From assembly GCA_033002965.1 (NCBI GenBank), contig JAURVB010001726.1, positions 62,001 to 126,000 of the forward strand: a stretch of 64,000 bases of DNA, in the 5' to 3' direction. This document shows positions 46,093 to 58,777 of the stretch, in pieces. The notes beneath the pieces were generated by a model. That model was not told where the DNA came from. It searched no databases and saw only the letters and a program-made list of their open reading frames with translations. The stretch is from Piper betle. Its lineage: Eukaryota; Streptophyta; Magnoliopsida; Piperales; Piperaceae. Made by a program: the position numbers and the translations under genes. The stretch's first letter is position 1; every line of letters starts with the position of its first letter.

Positions 46093-49000
46093 AGTATAGA
46101 ATAGAAGTTAAATCTAAAATACAATAAAATATTCAATGTCATATATTTAATATAAATCAAATGCTAATGCAAATAAAACCCAAATATCTATATTGAGGGA
46201 GGGGTGAGAGGATCATGAGGGGCACCGGGGCCACAACACTATTCTCTACATATGGTCAATATATGATGAAGCATCTGAGAGTCCAAAGCAACAATGTTGG
46301 ACTAGACAAGTCGATCATCTCTGGTCTAAGCCTCCTCCCTTAGTTGCTGATCTCTTTCATCAAGAAGTTGGGTAAGTTGGCAGTCATAGGCCTTAGCCTC
46401 TGCCCTTAGCTCCTCACTCATCCTTGTGATCTATGCCTATCATTCCTGCTCGCAATCTCTAAATCCTTGCGCTGAATGAGTAAAGACTCATCAGGTTGAA
46501 GAGTTTGGCTCATCGCACTAGCACCAAACCCAACATCATTGGTGTGATAAGAAGTGGATCAACATGACTTGGGTGGAAGGTGGCGCACTATCGTCAATGC
46601 ATATCCCAATCTATAATATCGACCCTTGTTTGGCTCTCCAGCCACATTTTGGTATGCCAGAGGGTTGATGGCTAGCGACTTGCTAGAAGGATCAATACCG
46701 TATATTGACTCTATATGCTCTCGATACCTAGCTTAGAAAAACATTATTGATTAACACAGATCAGTTAATAGCTTTTAAAAAGAAAACATGCACAAAATGA
46801 TAATATCATATGACATCATGAAAAAAAGTTTGATATAGTTGAAATTTGTCAATGAAATCATTATAAAGTACATAATTTTAAAGAAAATATGGCGAGTCTC
46901 CCTGGTAAATGAAACATTAAAAATTTCACACTTGTTCAAATTTCACATTTCATAAGTTACAATTTCAAAATCTATTTTTGACACAAGAATTACACATTCA
47001 TATAACAATTTGGCATTCATCAAGTAGCAAATATTTAGTCTTCACAGGGGTCATTCTCTTACAAAGCAAAAATAACATTGTAGCCTACCCATGTTTTTTC
47101 ATTTACTCGAATAATTAGCAACAATCAAACATTTGGCAAATAGTAGAACATAGAAATGCAATGCTGTAATACAAATCAAACTAACTTGTTTAAATTTCAC
47201 AACGAAAACATATTTCTAAAAGAAATATAAACACATTTATTTTCTCATTTAAAAAGTACATAACAATCAGAAATAAAATATGAAAACTTATAGCCACACC
47301 TTGGGACATCTTATCGGCATATGCACCTTTCTCTTTGTCTTTTCAGAATGTGTGGTGAAACAAAACTGACCATGAGACAAGGCTGCCTAGTTCTTTCTCT
47401 TTGCATTACAAAAGAACTTAAATAAATTAGAACCTGATCAAATGATGAACAAAATAGTTCAAGAAAAGTATTCATACCAAGTGTTTTTTATGGATCTCTA
47501 AACTAACAAATCCAACAATATGAAAGGTTATTTCATCGTTCTTCTCTATTATTCGGTTCTTATTTTTCTCTAATAGCTCCGAGAAACTATCATTAGCCCA
47601 GTGATCGCCGATGAGATGCTTTCAGATGTCTAGCTGAATAAAAGCATGACAACCTTCTTCCACACAATCTACAGGGTCCCCTACGTCCAATAGTGCAAGT
47701 GTTGCATTCCTCTTTCTCACTTCATCATCCCCTTAAATAATTTGGGGGCTGCCTTGAAGAAGGAAGCTCGTGCCCATGGCTTAGCCTCTGGCCTCCATGT
47801 ATACTATGCCTTAAAACAAAATTGATCAATTTTAAAACTAGGTAATACATTTTTCATGTGTAATTAATATAAATTGAATGTTGGTGTAATTTACCATCCA
47901 CTCTGTGCACCATATATCCCTCGGATTAGGAGGTACGTCAGTATATGTCGGATATGGTTCGTGGAACTTGCCCTTAGTTGTGATACTAATCTATCTTGGT
48001 ATACTCAAATTAAGAAGTCAATAAATTTCACAATATAATTAGAACATGCTCATCTCAAATTTGCATTAAAATAAAATTCAGAATATTAGAGTAAGAATAT
48101 GAAAACATTACCTCCTTGTAACTAGATGAAACAAGGCTCTATAAGATAAAACAGTCCTTGGAGCGTGTGATTTGTTAGGTCCTCAAGGATACTGAGAACT
48201 ACCTTCCTCATCGATGGCATTTTTGTGAAGCTCCTGCACATCATCACCCAAAGCGGGTCATAGGATCCAGATCCATGTGACCCGCTCCCACATCGAATTG
48301 GCCAATGACTAAAAGCCATATCTACATAAGCATAGTTTTAAAACAAATTATGAGAATTTATTTTTTGGCATATGGAAATTGCAAAAGTATTACAAAAAAT
48401 TTACATTATTAGTTGTCACATTGTTGTTAGGCATCTTTAAAATTTGATTCTGAATCTGAAGATGAAGTCTATTCATTTCTGCCGAATCGCAAAATATTCA
48501 ATTCTTCTATGTCTACTTCATCATTTACATTTGGATCAGTTAGTGAATGAGAGCTTATTTTGAGGCCATTATTAGGTCGAGGGTTTCGTGTATGATCATC
48601 TTGATACACGTTATCAACTTCTTCATTTACTTGTAAGTCTCCCTCTGATATATGCATGACAAATTCTCTTTTAGGTCTTACTTTACAAGCTATCCACCAC
48701 TGGCATCTTTCTCGATACTTAGAAGGGTAAAACATGTAATACACCTATTAGTCTTGAGAGGCCAGAATGGATACTTTGGAAGAGGCTAATGTACTGCCAT
48801 GTTTAACCTCAACTAAACCATGGGGATGCACAACTCGTACTTCTTTAGTTGTGTCAAACTAGTGGCACTTAAATAATACAACTATATCCTTGCTATAATA
48901 TAAATCATACACATTAAAAAGGATACCAAAATAATTAGACTCCTCTTTAGACCACACACCACCTCTAATACAAACTACTATGGAATGTCTGTCAAAGGTC

Positions 49001-50879
49001 ATCATGTATGTTGATTCAAATTTTATAACCATTCGTATCGTTTCCTTTAAAATGTTTGACATTTTGAGATGGAGCATTGGATAATGTGTGAATATAATTA
49101 TCAATATGAAATTCATGATCTGCATAAACCTACAAGGAGGAAATAATATTTTCAATAATGAAGTTTTACAAACCATGTAGAAATTGTCTTACTAGACTCT
49201 CAAATTACTTACATAATTGTGTAGTTATCTTGCAAAGCATAATCTTTACATTTCGATAAATTTTTGTCAAAGATGTTCCCATGTTAATGTTTGACGCTTA
49301 CATCAAATAATCTTCAATATAAAATAATAAACATGCTTTACTTTTAAATGAAAAGAAATACAACAGAGAAGAACAAGTTTTGATTACACTTACTCAACAT
49401 AAGGTCCAATCTCTGCACAATTCAAAAGGACATAAGTATGGGCAACATGTAGTTCTTCAGCTTTGAGTGTCCAAAATCATTCGTAGGAGGGATTGCTCAA
49501 GTTGAATGTGAAAAGATTGATAAACAACCAATCCTACCTCTTGGACCACCATCGGGATTTTGCTGAGGATAATTCAAGGGTGTTGGAATGTCTACTTTAA
49601 AATAGAAAGCACAAAATAATGATATTTCTTTCATAATATACACCTCACATATTGAACCTTCTGGAATGCCCTATTTGATACTTTTGTCATTAAATATTGA
49701 ATAAATCTTTCAAAACTCGAAATCTAAGTAAATAGGTAGATTCTCCATCAAATCAAACAAATCCATGGTAGAATCTTCTCTCACTTGCAAAGTATTAGTG
49801 GGATGTCCTTTTCTAATTGCTCACAATGTTGGACAACTATGCTTACTGATGTGATATCTCTGAAAAAATGACACAACTCTATCATTGCATTCCACAAAGG
49901 GTTAAGAATTAAATCACAAAAGGCAACTGACATAATCCTCTTCAAGAAAACATGACAATCATGACTTTTAAATCTACCGACATTGTATTAATCAACACAA
50001 TTTAAAATGTTTAAAGTGCATCCATTAGGTAATTTAAATGTTTTAAACCAATCACAAAATTTTTTGCATCTTGCTTGGTGATTGAGTAGGCAAGCATCAA
50101 CAAGCGGTGCCTATTGTCTTTCAACTCCAATTTAGGTTGATTGCAATGCACAACAATGTCTTTTTGACCTTTAACATCATCCTTTTTCTTTTTCCCTTTT
50201 GCACCCATCAACATGTAGAATAAGTTGTCAAACAAAATTTTCTCCACATGCATAATATCTATATTCTATCACACTAACAAAGAGCTCTAATACGCCAATC
50301 TCTCTGCCAATTGTGAGTATTTCCAAACCTGAAAGTCTTTCATCTACTCTTAATTTGATCTCCCACCCGTTAATATAAGTGGCGGTCCTTCTTTTCAACT
50401 CTATTTTTCAAAATTGTGGTCTTTGTCATCTTAATAGGTGATTTGGAGGACAATGTTGTCGATTAAAATCAAATCAGCAAGGTTTGTCAAAGTGTTGCAG
50501 ATGGAAAGCTTTTTCTATTCAAATAAGGTAAGCATGTTTGCCATTGGTGCCCCTTCTAGATAAAATTTCATAAGCTAGGAAATCATTAATTATCAACAAC
50601 AAAGTTATCCACTTATGAAATTTTGTCTTAGTGAAACATCTTGTGTCTCAACACCATCTTCTCATAATAGTTTCCTGTCATCTATAAGAGGTTTGAGATA
50701 TACATCAATATTCTAATCAGGCCTGTCTCTTCCAGAAATGAGCAAAGATAAGAACATAAATGGACATATCATACACAACCACAATGGCAAATTATAAATA
50801 GTGATATTGAGCAGCCAGATAAAATACGGCTTTTCTAAATACCCAAATAGATTAAAACCATCTGTGAACAATCCAATCT
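46093..50879 (-). mobile_element. CACTA (En/Spm) transposon remnant
   Basis: On the minus strand, from right to left, the order is transposase TNP2-type (50000-50879), a DUF4218-like block (about 49700-49970), a DUF4216-like block (48800-49180) and a Ptta/En-Spm-like C-terminal section (about 46250-48300). This is the usual order of a plant CACTA transposase gene. Terminal CACTA inverted repeats were not found at either edge, so it is a fragment. The right edge abuts an LTR fragment at 50880. Confidence 0.78.
48720..50879 (-). pseudogene. CACTA transposase gene, broken
   Basis: Near 50700-50879 the minus strand reads GLFTDGFNLFGYL, YNLPLWLCM, FLSLLISGRDRP, a stop, then NIDVYLKPLIDD and EDGVETQDVS: the transposase_21 core with two stops. 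50011-50253 begins MHVEKILFDNLFYMLMG, the conserved segment downstream in TNP2. 49870-49970 gives NPLWNAMIELCHFFRDI and KDIPLILCK, DUF4218-like. 48859-49176 ends GVWSKEESNYFGILFN and DIVVLFKCH, DUF4216-like. Multiple stops and frameshifts; the catalytic N-terminal part is missing. Confidence 0.82.
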
Positions 50880-51135
50880 TATAACACCCAAAATCCGGCT
50901 CACTCGCAAATTGAACGAGAATCTTTTAGGTCACCCGAGTAAGTTGGTTAACCCAAACATAGTCCGAAAGTATCTACTCTCGGCATCTTAAGGTGGAAGA
51001 TAAACATCTCAATGCATGTATGGAATGCATAAAACCTAACAAGAAGCTATGTGAATGACATGTCAAACAAATCACACTAAAAACAATCATGATAAAATCA
51101 ATAAAATTTCTAAATAATATGAACATAGTTCTTCT
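50880..51135 (-). mobile_element. End fragment of a 2.9-kb-family LTR, minus strand
   Basis: Plus strand TATAACACCCAAAATCCGGC aligns with 6440 onward of LTR B and keeps words such as GGTTAACCCAAAC, TCTCGGCATCTTAAG, AACCTAACA and GTGAATGACATG for 250 bases. It stops at 51135 where the 52-base palindrome begins. Confidence 0.7.
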
Positions 51136-51187
51136 TGTAACACCCTATTTTTCGGTCCAAGGGCGGACTAAAAAATGGGGTGTTACA
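51136..51187. repeat. 52-base palindrome of two inverted LTR ends
   Basis: The left half reads TGTAACACCCTATTTTTCGG and the right half ends AAAAAATGGGGTGTTACA. The halves are the same LTR 3' end in opposite orientations, matching the end of the LTR at 57765-57796. It stands where a 4-kb 5' LTR should be, immediately before a primer-binding site. Confidence 0.8.
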
Positions 51188-51189
51188 AC

Positions 51190-51203
51190 TAGGTATCAGA
51201 GCC
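51190..51203 (+). other. Primer-binding site, initiator tRNA-Met type
   Basis: TAGGTATCAGAGCC, three bases after an LTR end TGTTACA. The plant consensus is TGGTATCAGAGCC. This fixes the element's direction as plus. Confidence 0.75.
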
Positions 51204-52121
51204 AACATCTTGGACTATCAAGACGGCGAACCTTCGGAATGCGTCTTGTAAGTATGTGTATGTTGTTTAGTATGATTGTATGCTGATGAATGTATGAGTG
51301 TATATGTTTACGTATGGTTACGATGTATTATGGTACCCCCATGAGCCGATCCATAGCTTTGCTGACAGGTATGTTTTACTTCCTATTTGCATGATTTATG
51401 TGTTGTTGTATGCACATACATAACGAGGATGAGTATGAATGATATGGATGATATTTGAGGGTTACATGGAGAACAACCTGACTCGAATTAAAGTCGCATT
51501 ATGAATATGGAAGAGTCTAGCTTTAGTCCTAATAATAGAAGATTTGAACACACCTTGAGTGGTGCTAAAGGCAGACTAAGATATGATGGAAGGAGATAAG
51601 TTCTTGCCACACTATATAAGGAATGATAGAGTGAAAATCTCAAACCCCCATCATCTTGTCATTTTCTTCTCATCTCCTTCTCCTCTTTCTCCCTTTACCC
51701 CCTTTTGACATCCCTTTTCATTCCTCTACCTTCCTGTGTAGTAATCTAAAAGAGAGAACTTACTTATGAATACTGCAATTATGACATAAGGTAGGAAGGG
51801 AAGATTGACGGGTTTGTGTTTGGCCTTGTCACCTTATACGATAATTGAAAATGATAGAGTTACCCAATTAGGGAGAACTAAAACAACGAGTACAAAATAG
51901 GTATAGATTTTTTAAACTAGAGTATGCAAACAGAGATGCAGCTATATGATTGAGACAGTAGGCCTGTAGAAACCATGTGAGGCAGACTATATGACGTGTG
52001 GACCCCTATCCTATAGAACACTATTACGGTCACCCCTACGTGGAGATAGATCATAGAGCACCTAGAAATGGATGAAATGTGTTTGACCCTATAGAGAGTT
52101 CAGAGCCTAGATATACGCTGA

Positions 52122-52301
52122 GTAGCACAACCACCAACTAAGTAACGCAACCGCCAAGTGAGTAGCACAACCACCAATCGAGTAACACAACCACCAACCG
52201 AGTTGCACAACCACCGTCTGAGTAGTTCAACCACTGACTGAGTAGCACAACCACCAACAGAGTAACATAACTGTCAACCGAGTAGCACAACCACCATACA
52301 A
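52122..52301 (+). repeat. 20-base tandem repeat, nine copies
   Basis: Consensus GTAGCACAACCACCAACCGA. Nine units fill exactly 180 bases; each differs from the consensus by zero to about six bases. The period is not a multiple of three and stops interrupt the frames. Confidence 0.92.
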
Positions 52302-53786
52302 GTAGGTGCTAGTGGTAGGTTAGTAATAGGTTAGATAGTTGTCCAAGTGCACAACACGGTACAATAGTCGCATATAGCTAGATGATATGACACAAACTGT
52401 AGATGACAAACTAGGTTGGTCAGACAACCAACAATAGAGTAGAAGTACGGATAGTGTTGTATTGACAACTTGAGTATGATCGACTAGGATGAGTAGGATT
52501 ATTAGTCTTGTGACATGTTAGTTGGATAGTGTGGAGTTTAGTGAATAAACATATTGATGAACAACAATTAGACTGGCCAAACTAAGATCAGAGACCCTGA
52601 GCATTGTTATTGACTTATCAGCAGCACCCGACATTAGAGATGTAGGTGTGTAGTGTTATGTAGTTACATGGTGTGCACCTCTGCATTGTCTATAGCTTAC
52701 ATATGACCATTTGACAGCCCTGTTTGCGAGTCTGACCACAATGGTAGTAGCTAAGTGAGTCAAGATCGAGCATTATAAATCGATATGGGATGACTGGTCA
52801 TTAATCACGGACGAGAGGATAAGACACTTTTACTCCTCGCAATGGGTTCCCGTTGATCTGTGGTGCAACAGTAGTTCTTTGGGATGAGAGATCCCCATCC
52901 ACTAGGACGTGTGTACCTGGTACTCGATCGAGAGACACTTGCCTACTATTTATTGATTGCCCTAGAACCCTAGGAGCCGTCCTTCTGTAATGTCTGCATT
53001 GTAGTTTTGGGGATGATGATCAGATCCATGGTAAGCGCAACAATGGCACTTCAGAGTGGACATTGCCTTGGCCTTCCTACATTTTATATATACCACCTTA
53101 TCCTATCTTATACACCTCTCACTATGTGGCTATAGATAAAAACATAGTGATCATATCTTTTAGACAGCCACCCGGGGTGGGCACCTTCTAGGACCCCTTA
53201 GCACATCTCACACGTTTCACACTTGCCAAAGCCCAGTTTTCGAGGCCAGTCATGACACCCTAATTGGACAGTGTCCCTCTGCACAACCGCATGTGTCACG
53301 AGGTCAGCTTGACCTTTAGACTACCTCATGTATTGAGGTTTACACAGTGGGTTCTAATAGATCACCTTTCCATGTGCACACCTAGATCTACATTCATCCT
53401 CATGTGGAAGAGGCGAGTATGATTACATACTCAAGTTACGTATGTAGACACATGCGTGATATAAGCCTTTGTCAACACCAGGTTCACCTTCGACAAGTAT
53501 ATCCTGCAGTAGTATGATTGATAGTAGTATGACTACATGGTGATGTGTTAAGTGGCACCACATCTCATTGGTGGTACAGTTCACTAGCAGTATGGTTGAT
53601 ACCATTGGAATTGAAAGTGGAGAGGCTTGATAATAATGTCATCCAAGACAATGCATTCAAAGCAGAACGTTACGGTAACTCCTTGCGCCGCATGTGTGTG
53701 TGTAGCTGTCTATATGATTTGATCACGGCCTATGTCCGTAGAGTGTGTAACCCCTTAGTTAAATTTCGAGGACAGAATTTTCTTAA

Positions 53787-53797
53787 GTGGGGGAGGT
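53787..53797 (+). other. Polypurine tract of family G element
   Basis: AGTGGGGGAGG, preceded by TTCGAGGACAGAATTTTC, a box often seen before the 3' LTR of plant gypsy elements. The LTR begins at 53798. Confidence 0.75.
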
Positions 53798-54159
53798 TGT
53801 AAAACCCAGGCTTTTTGCCCAATGGTTTTAATTTAGGTTCGATCGTGACCCGGATTGAGGATCTTACCTGGCCATTTTTCCATGTATTTATATATGGTAT
53901 CTAGGTACGTATGAGTTGCTTGGCCTTAGCCTCCTTCGGCTTTTGGTATGCCTATTTGGATGCGTCACACCCGGCTTTTTAATTTTGGTCCAATTTAATC
54001 GTGTATAGTTAGATATTAGGACCATGTCCCTTGCATGTCTTTTGTGTGCTTGTCATGTGTTTGATAACCTTTTGAACTGTCCTAACCACTTTTGGGACCT
54101 GTAGTGTAATTTCCGAGGTGGACCCGATCGCTTTAGGGTAAAAACCCTAAGTTTTTGGG

Positions 54160-54450
54160 TTTTAAGATAACCCAACCCATACCTTTTTAGCTAACCCAAC
54201 TCATACATTTTTAGCTAACCCAACCCATACATCCTTATCTATCCAACCCATACCTCTATTGGTATGGCACCCATACCTTTATAGATAGGCAGCCATACCT
54301 TAATAGGTATGACACCCATACTTCGATAACTATGACACCTATACCTTTATAGGTATGACATCTATACCTCTATGACATCACCAAGCCAACCCATACCTCT
54401 TTATGTATGGTACCCATACCTATGACATCACCAAACCAACCACCAATTCT
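54160..54450 (+). repeat. Degenerate short repeats inside the family G LTR
   Basis: Variants of AACCCATACCTTTTTAGCT and GGTATGACACCCATACCT recur irregularly with spacing of about 25-35 bases. Confidence 0.65.
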
Positions 54451-56428
54451 TCTATAAAATCCACCCATTCCTTCACCTTTCCACTCCTTCTCCCAACCTT
54501 CTTCTCCACTCTTTAAACTATCTCTATCCTTCTTTGGCCTTCCAATATGTTCTTCTTTCAAGGGTTGAAGGACTTGGAGTGGGAAAACTCTAAGTGACCT
54601 CCCCTTGAACCGTTAAAGGTATGTTCTTTCCCAGTTTTGGTTGATGATTCTTGTTTGGGTTGCTAGTTCATATATAAATATTATTTTTATTATTTTTATT
54701 AAATTTTTACCATGTAGATATGCCTCTTAAAGAATTTTGAGAGGTGGTTCCAAGTTATTATCATGCGTAGATAAATAGTTATGATTTTTGTATCATCTGT
54801 GTGTCCAGATCTGCACTAGTTGAGCTTAAAATTCATAACTCATGTTTTAGATGACCAAATTTGTATGATCTTGGTCTTTTTGTTTTCATACTACATATAT
54901 CTACAAGTTATATGTTGAGCATGTTAACTGATTTGGCATGGACTATCATCAAAAGGTTCAAAAATGGGGTAAAGGTGGCAGCTTTCAAGGTTTTAGTGAC
55001 CTGATCACCCATTTCCCCAATTTTTACACCTTGATATGATTTTAATTTCATAATATATCTTATGATCATATGTTAAGCATGTTGTTGTCTTAATATCATA
55101 AATTTACCATACTAAAATTGACTCAACTAAGGCCTGAACAAAATTAATGAAACATTGTGTGCATCTGCTGTGTTCTGTGTTGACTGCTTATGTTGTGTGT
55201 TTAGTTAAATGTTTGGCTAAAAATTAGATCACATAAAAATCTATAAAAATTAAATAATAAATAAATAATTGTTTTATCTAACCTTGAAAATTTTAGAGTT
55301 AAAAAAATTCATTCTAATGGGTTAATTGGATTGGAATTTTGGAGTACACATGAACTAAGTTCATAATCCTATTTCTATTATTTGAATTGAAAAATTTGTG
55401 GAAAATATATTCATATGTGGGAAAATTATATAATAAATTAAAGAGTTTACTAAGTATCCTAATATTGTCTATGTCAATTTATTAAAGAGTTTACTAAGTA
55501 TCCTAATATTGCCTGTCAATTTTAGAGCATTTGGTTATGTATTTAATTCAGTAGAATTTTCTAATTCTACCCTAGTTGGGAAAATTACAGAAATCACTAA
55601 ATCAGAAATCAAGATTAGAAAGATTACCTAGGCCCAATTACAAGGAAATTGGACCTAAAATATTAATGAGCTAATCTTTCAAGTGTTATATAACTATTCT
55701 AATAGACCAAAGCCCATTTGGACTTCTCAGGCCCATGGGCCAAAATTTTGAAGTTTGATGTACAGTGATGGAGTACTGATCACAACACATTAATCTGACC
55801 TTAATTAACCTCAATCAACATGATAATCCATATATTATCACTTGTTAAGATTTATGACAGACCCTTAGGGAGTCTTGAACTAGGGGTTCAAATTTCAGAT
55901 TAATCGGATATCATTTGGTCTGTCCAAAAAATTGTCCGATTAAATCCAAAGATAAAACCCTAAGTATGAAATCATGCGCTAAGTAGAATTGTAATCTCAT
56001 ACCTTAAATTATACTACCTAATGAGGTTTAACCCATTACTAAGCAAAATAAGTAAGTTAAATAAGTTTTACATATTGTACATGTGTGGAGGCTTTGCCTC
56101 ATCTTGTGTGCCCGTGTAATCCGATTATGATTCGGATTCCATCTCCTGTTAGGTTACACAGGTTAAGCTCATCGATTTAGGACGCATGGCTCCACTCATC
56201 CAAGTTCGTAGGACTCTCTTGCTTCACCCTTATGTTTGGCTCTTGAGTGGCATATTTAATCGTGTTTTAAATAATAGGACGATGTCGGCGGCACTTTTAT
56301 TGGATCCCTCCAATACCGGGCCATTTAATTGCATTTTACCATGTGTTTAATAAAACCACAAGGATGAGAACCCCTGTTGGTTTTCAAATTGAAGCTCCAG
56401 AAATGTATGTACAAGCCTCTTCCCTAAG

Positions 56429-56442
56429 CCTATTATATAAGT
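56429..56442 (+). promoter_or_regulatory. TATA-like LTR promoter element
   Basis: CCTATTATATAAGT, in the same position relative to the conserved block as in LTRs A, B and F. Confidence 0.5.
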
Positions 56443-56820
56443 ACGCACATTTTTACGAATTTTACAAATAAGAGAGTGAGTGGTATGGAGATATACAAAT
56501 TACACTAATACCCCTTCTACCCCTTAAGTAGTGCAATGTATGTAGGGTACTGCGAATGCAGCGCATTTTCGAAAATCATGGTACATTGGTTTCGAACCAC
56601 ATGGGTACTATGGTGGGTGATATATGAAAAATGTGAGGGCATAAGTGACATATGTATGTTTATATGTTTGTAAGATGCCTCTTTGTAGGCAATTATGTTA
56701 TGATATGTGGCCGCATCAGCCTTTGCTTACCACCCTGTATGATTCTGGAAGTTTCTATAACTTTTTTGTAAGTGTTTAGATACTCATTTTCTAGTAATGT
56801 TATATTCTTAGTCTCTACAG

Positions 56821-56878
56821 GACCAGTAATTATTTCTTTGATTGTTGACATTTTTCTCTAATATATGTAGGTGTTTAG
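56821..56878 (+). other. Conserved LTR block in family G 3' LTR
   Basis: GGACCAGTAATTATTTC, GTTGACATTTTTCTC, then TAATATATGTAGGTGTTTAG. Confidence 0.6.
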
Positions 56879-57796
56879 TTTTGTTGATCAGCGTAGGCGG
56901 ATGGATTAGACGGCTCATAGAGGGGGATTTCGTGTTGTATTTATGTTAATTACCAAATTGATTTAATATGAAATTGAGATGTGTGTGAATAAGCCCTAAG
57001 TTGTATAAACTTGTATGATTCGGGATAAGTCAATTGATTGTTGTTGTGCACGTGTATTTTATATATCATTATATTATTATTGTGGTGCAAACACACTTTG
57101 GGGCACTCTAACTATCGTTTGCAAGGTATAAGCCTTAGAGTCTTGGAACACGATGTGGAGCTTACTAGGTACGTGAAACATATTTGTTATAGCTATGTGA
57201 GTGTATGATAAAGAAACATGGGTAGGAGGAGCATACGGTTCGCACCGCTTGAAGACCCATGTGAAGTCCGGTTGTTAGGGTTTGATGCCCTGACATCCGA
57301 TCATGTTGTGTATAATTATTTTATTTTCTTGCACATGTCAGGTATGTGGAACAAGTAACCACAACCCTTGTTCAAATTCTCTGCATTCATCCGCTTGTAA
57401 GAAATTAAGAAATGTAACAAATTACTTAAACTAAACAGCAAGAAAAGGTTCATGTCACAACATGCAACCTCAAGACTGTAACCAGGGTGTGCCTCTTCTA
57501 CGGTTGAGAGTGATCATTAGCATTTTTTAAAAGGCACCGCTCATAGTCACAGAGGAGGTTTTGCCTCTATTGTGGATAGGGGTGATCATATAGAATTCTT
57601 AAGTTTAAGAGTCTCTCTATGCTAGTATGAATCAACATGCATATATGATGAAACCTTGTAAGGTTGCCCATCTTAAACCTCCTCGAGGGTTGAAATCTAC
57701 TTCCGTAAGTTTGTAAAAGACTAGTCCAATGAATAATTTTTTAAATTATAAGATCACACTTCAGTCTGCCCTTGGACCAAAAAATAGAGTGTTACA

Positions 57797-58777
57797 AGGG
57801 AAGCCTATGAATATAGCCTTGGAGAGTGTATTTTAAACACCTCTTTCTACCATTTTGCTACCCTTGTGATTCTACACTCTTTTGGATTAAAATTAGAAGG
57901 TTAAATTTGTTCTAAGAAGGGATACCTAGAAGCTTGTATTTTAGGTGTTTTGATTGTTCCAAGGGGAGTGCATTGTACATAGACCAGCTCAAGTGTGTTT
58001 GAGCATCTTGTGGACTCCCAACGTGTGAGAATGTGTGTGAAGCATCATGCTTGAGGAGATGAGGTGCTTGAAGAAGGTGTAACTTTGAAGGTTATAAAGC
58101 TTTAACGGTGTTTGGAGCTTTGGAGACATAAGATCCTTTGCACTTGGTGTTTGTGAAGGAAGACCTGTTAGATGGTGTTTAGAGTGTAAGCTTCCTCAGC
58201 ACTTGTGGGGCACTTTTGAAGGAGTCCTAACTTGGTTGTTTGTAAGGTTACAAGTTGGTTGTTTAGTGGAGCTACGAAATCCTACTTACTAAAGGACTTG
58301 GTGAACTAAAGAGAGGGTGTACCAGTTGAAAACTTCTTGAAAAACTTGTTTTTATTATCCCCTCTCTCTCTCTCTCTCTCTCTCTCGCTCTCTCTTCTTA
58401 TCTCTCTTTTGTGTTTGTTCTTACTTGATTGCACATTTGGTTACACTACTTAGCTCCCTTGTGTTTGACTTGTTCGTTATTAGAAGTTAAGTAACACCAA
58501 GTTTTAGGCCACTTTACAAATTGTACGGTTTGACTTGTTCACCAATATAATTAGCAACTTGGAATTGAACTTGATTTGCTCTTCACACTCCTTTATTTGT
58601 GATCTCATTGCCTATTTACCTTTCTCGTTTATTTGCTCTTACTTGCATATTTATTTAAATTATTACCGCATTATTGTTCATTCTTATAATTTATATAAGG
58701 CCTTAAAGTTTATGAAGATTTAATTATTTTGGATAAGTATTTGTAATTAATTCTCACCTACATTAGGAGACCCTTCA
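57797..58777 (+). mobile_element. 3' LTR of SIRE-like copia, terminal part
   Basis: Matches 36590-37561 of the 5' LTR throughout, ending AGACCCTTCA against GTGACTCTTCA. About 530 bases corresponding to 36063-36590 are missing from both LTR pieces. A CT microsatellite at 58360-58395 replaces the shorter CTCTCTTCTC run of the 5' LTR. Confidence 0.8.
58360..58395. repeat. CT microsatellite
   Basis: About 17 CT units with one CG interruption, inside the copia LTR. Confidence 0.92.

Larger units (their letters stand above)
51188..53797 (+). mobile_element. Non-coding interior of family G gypsy-like element
   Basis: 2.6 kb between primer-binding site and polypurine tract with no frame above about 85 codons and no gag, protease, integrase or reverse transcriptase motif. 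It includes a 9-copy 20-base tandem repeat. Its last 700 bases are shared with the interior tails at 2891-3480 (reversed) and 16189-16330 (reversed), so the non-coding state is a family property, as in LARD-type non-autonomous elements. Confidence 0.7.
53798..57796 (+). mobile_element. 3' LTR of family G element, full length
   Basis: Starts TGTAAAACCCAGGC, ends AGAGTGTTACA, 3999 bases. It has a TATA-like site at 56429-56442 and the conserved block at 56821-56878. 54190-54450 is a run of repeated CCCATACCT/TTAGCTAACCCAAC words. The last 700 bases match 11261-13080 (reversed) and 42600-45304. The flanks give no matching 5-base duplication, because the 5' LTR is reduced to the 52-base palindrome. 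It lies inside the copia LTR that resumes at 57797. Confidence 0.78.

Noticed and set aside
53798..57796. Solo LTR like A, B, D and F
   Set aside because: A polypurine tract and interior lie directly upstream, and the flanking 5 bases do not match, so it is the 3' LTR of an element.
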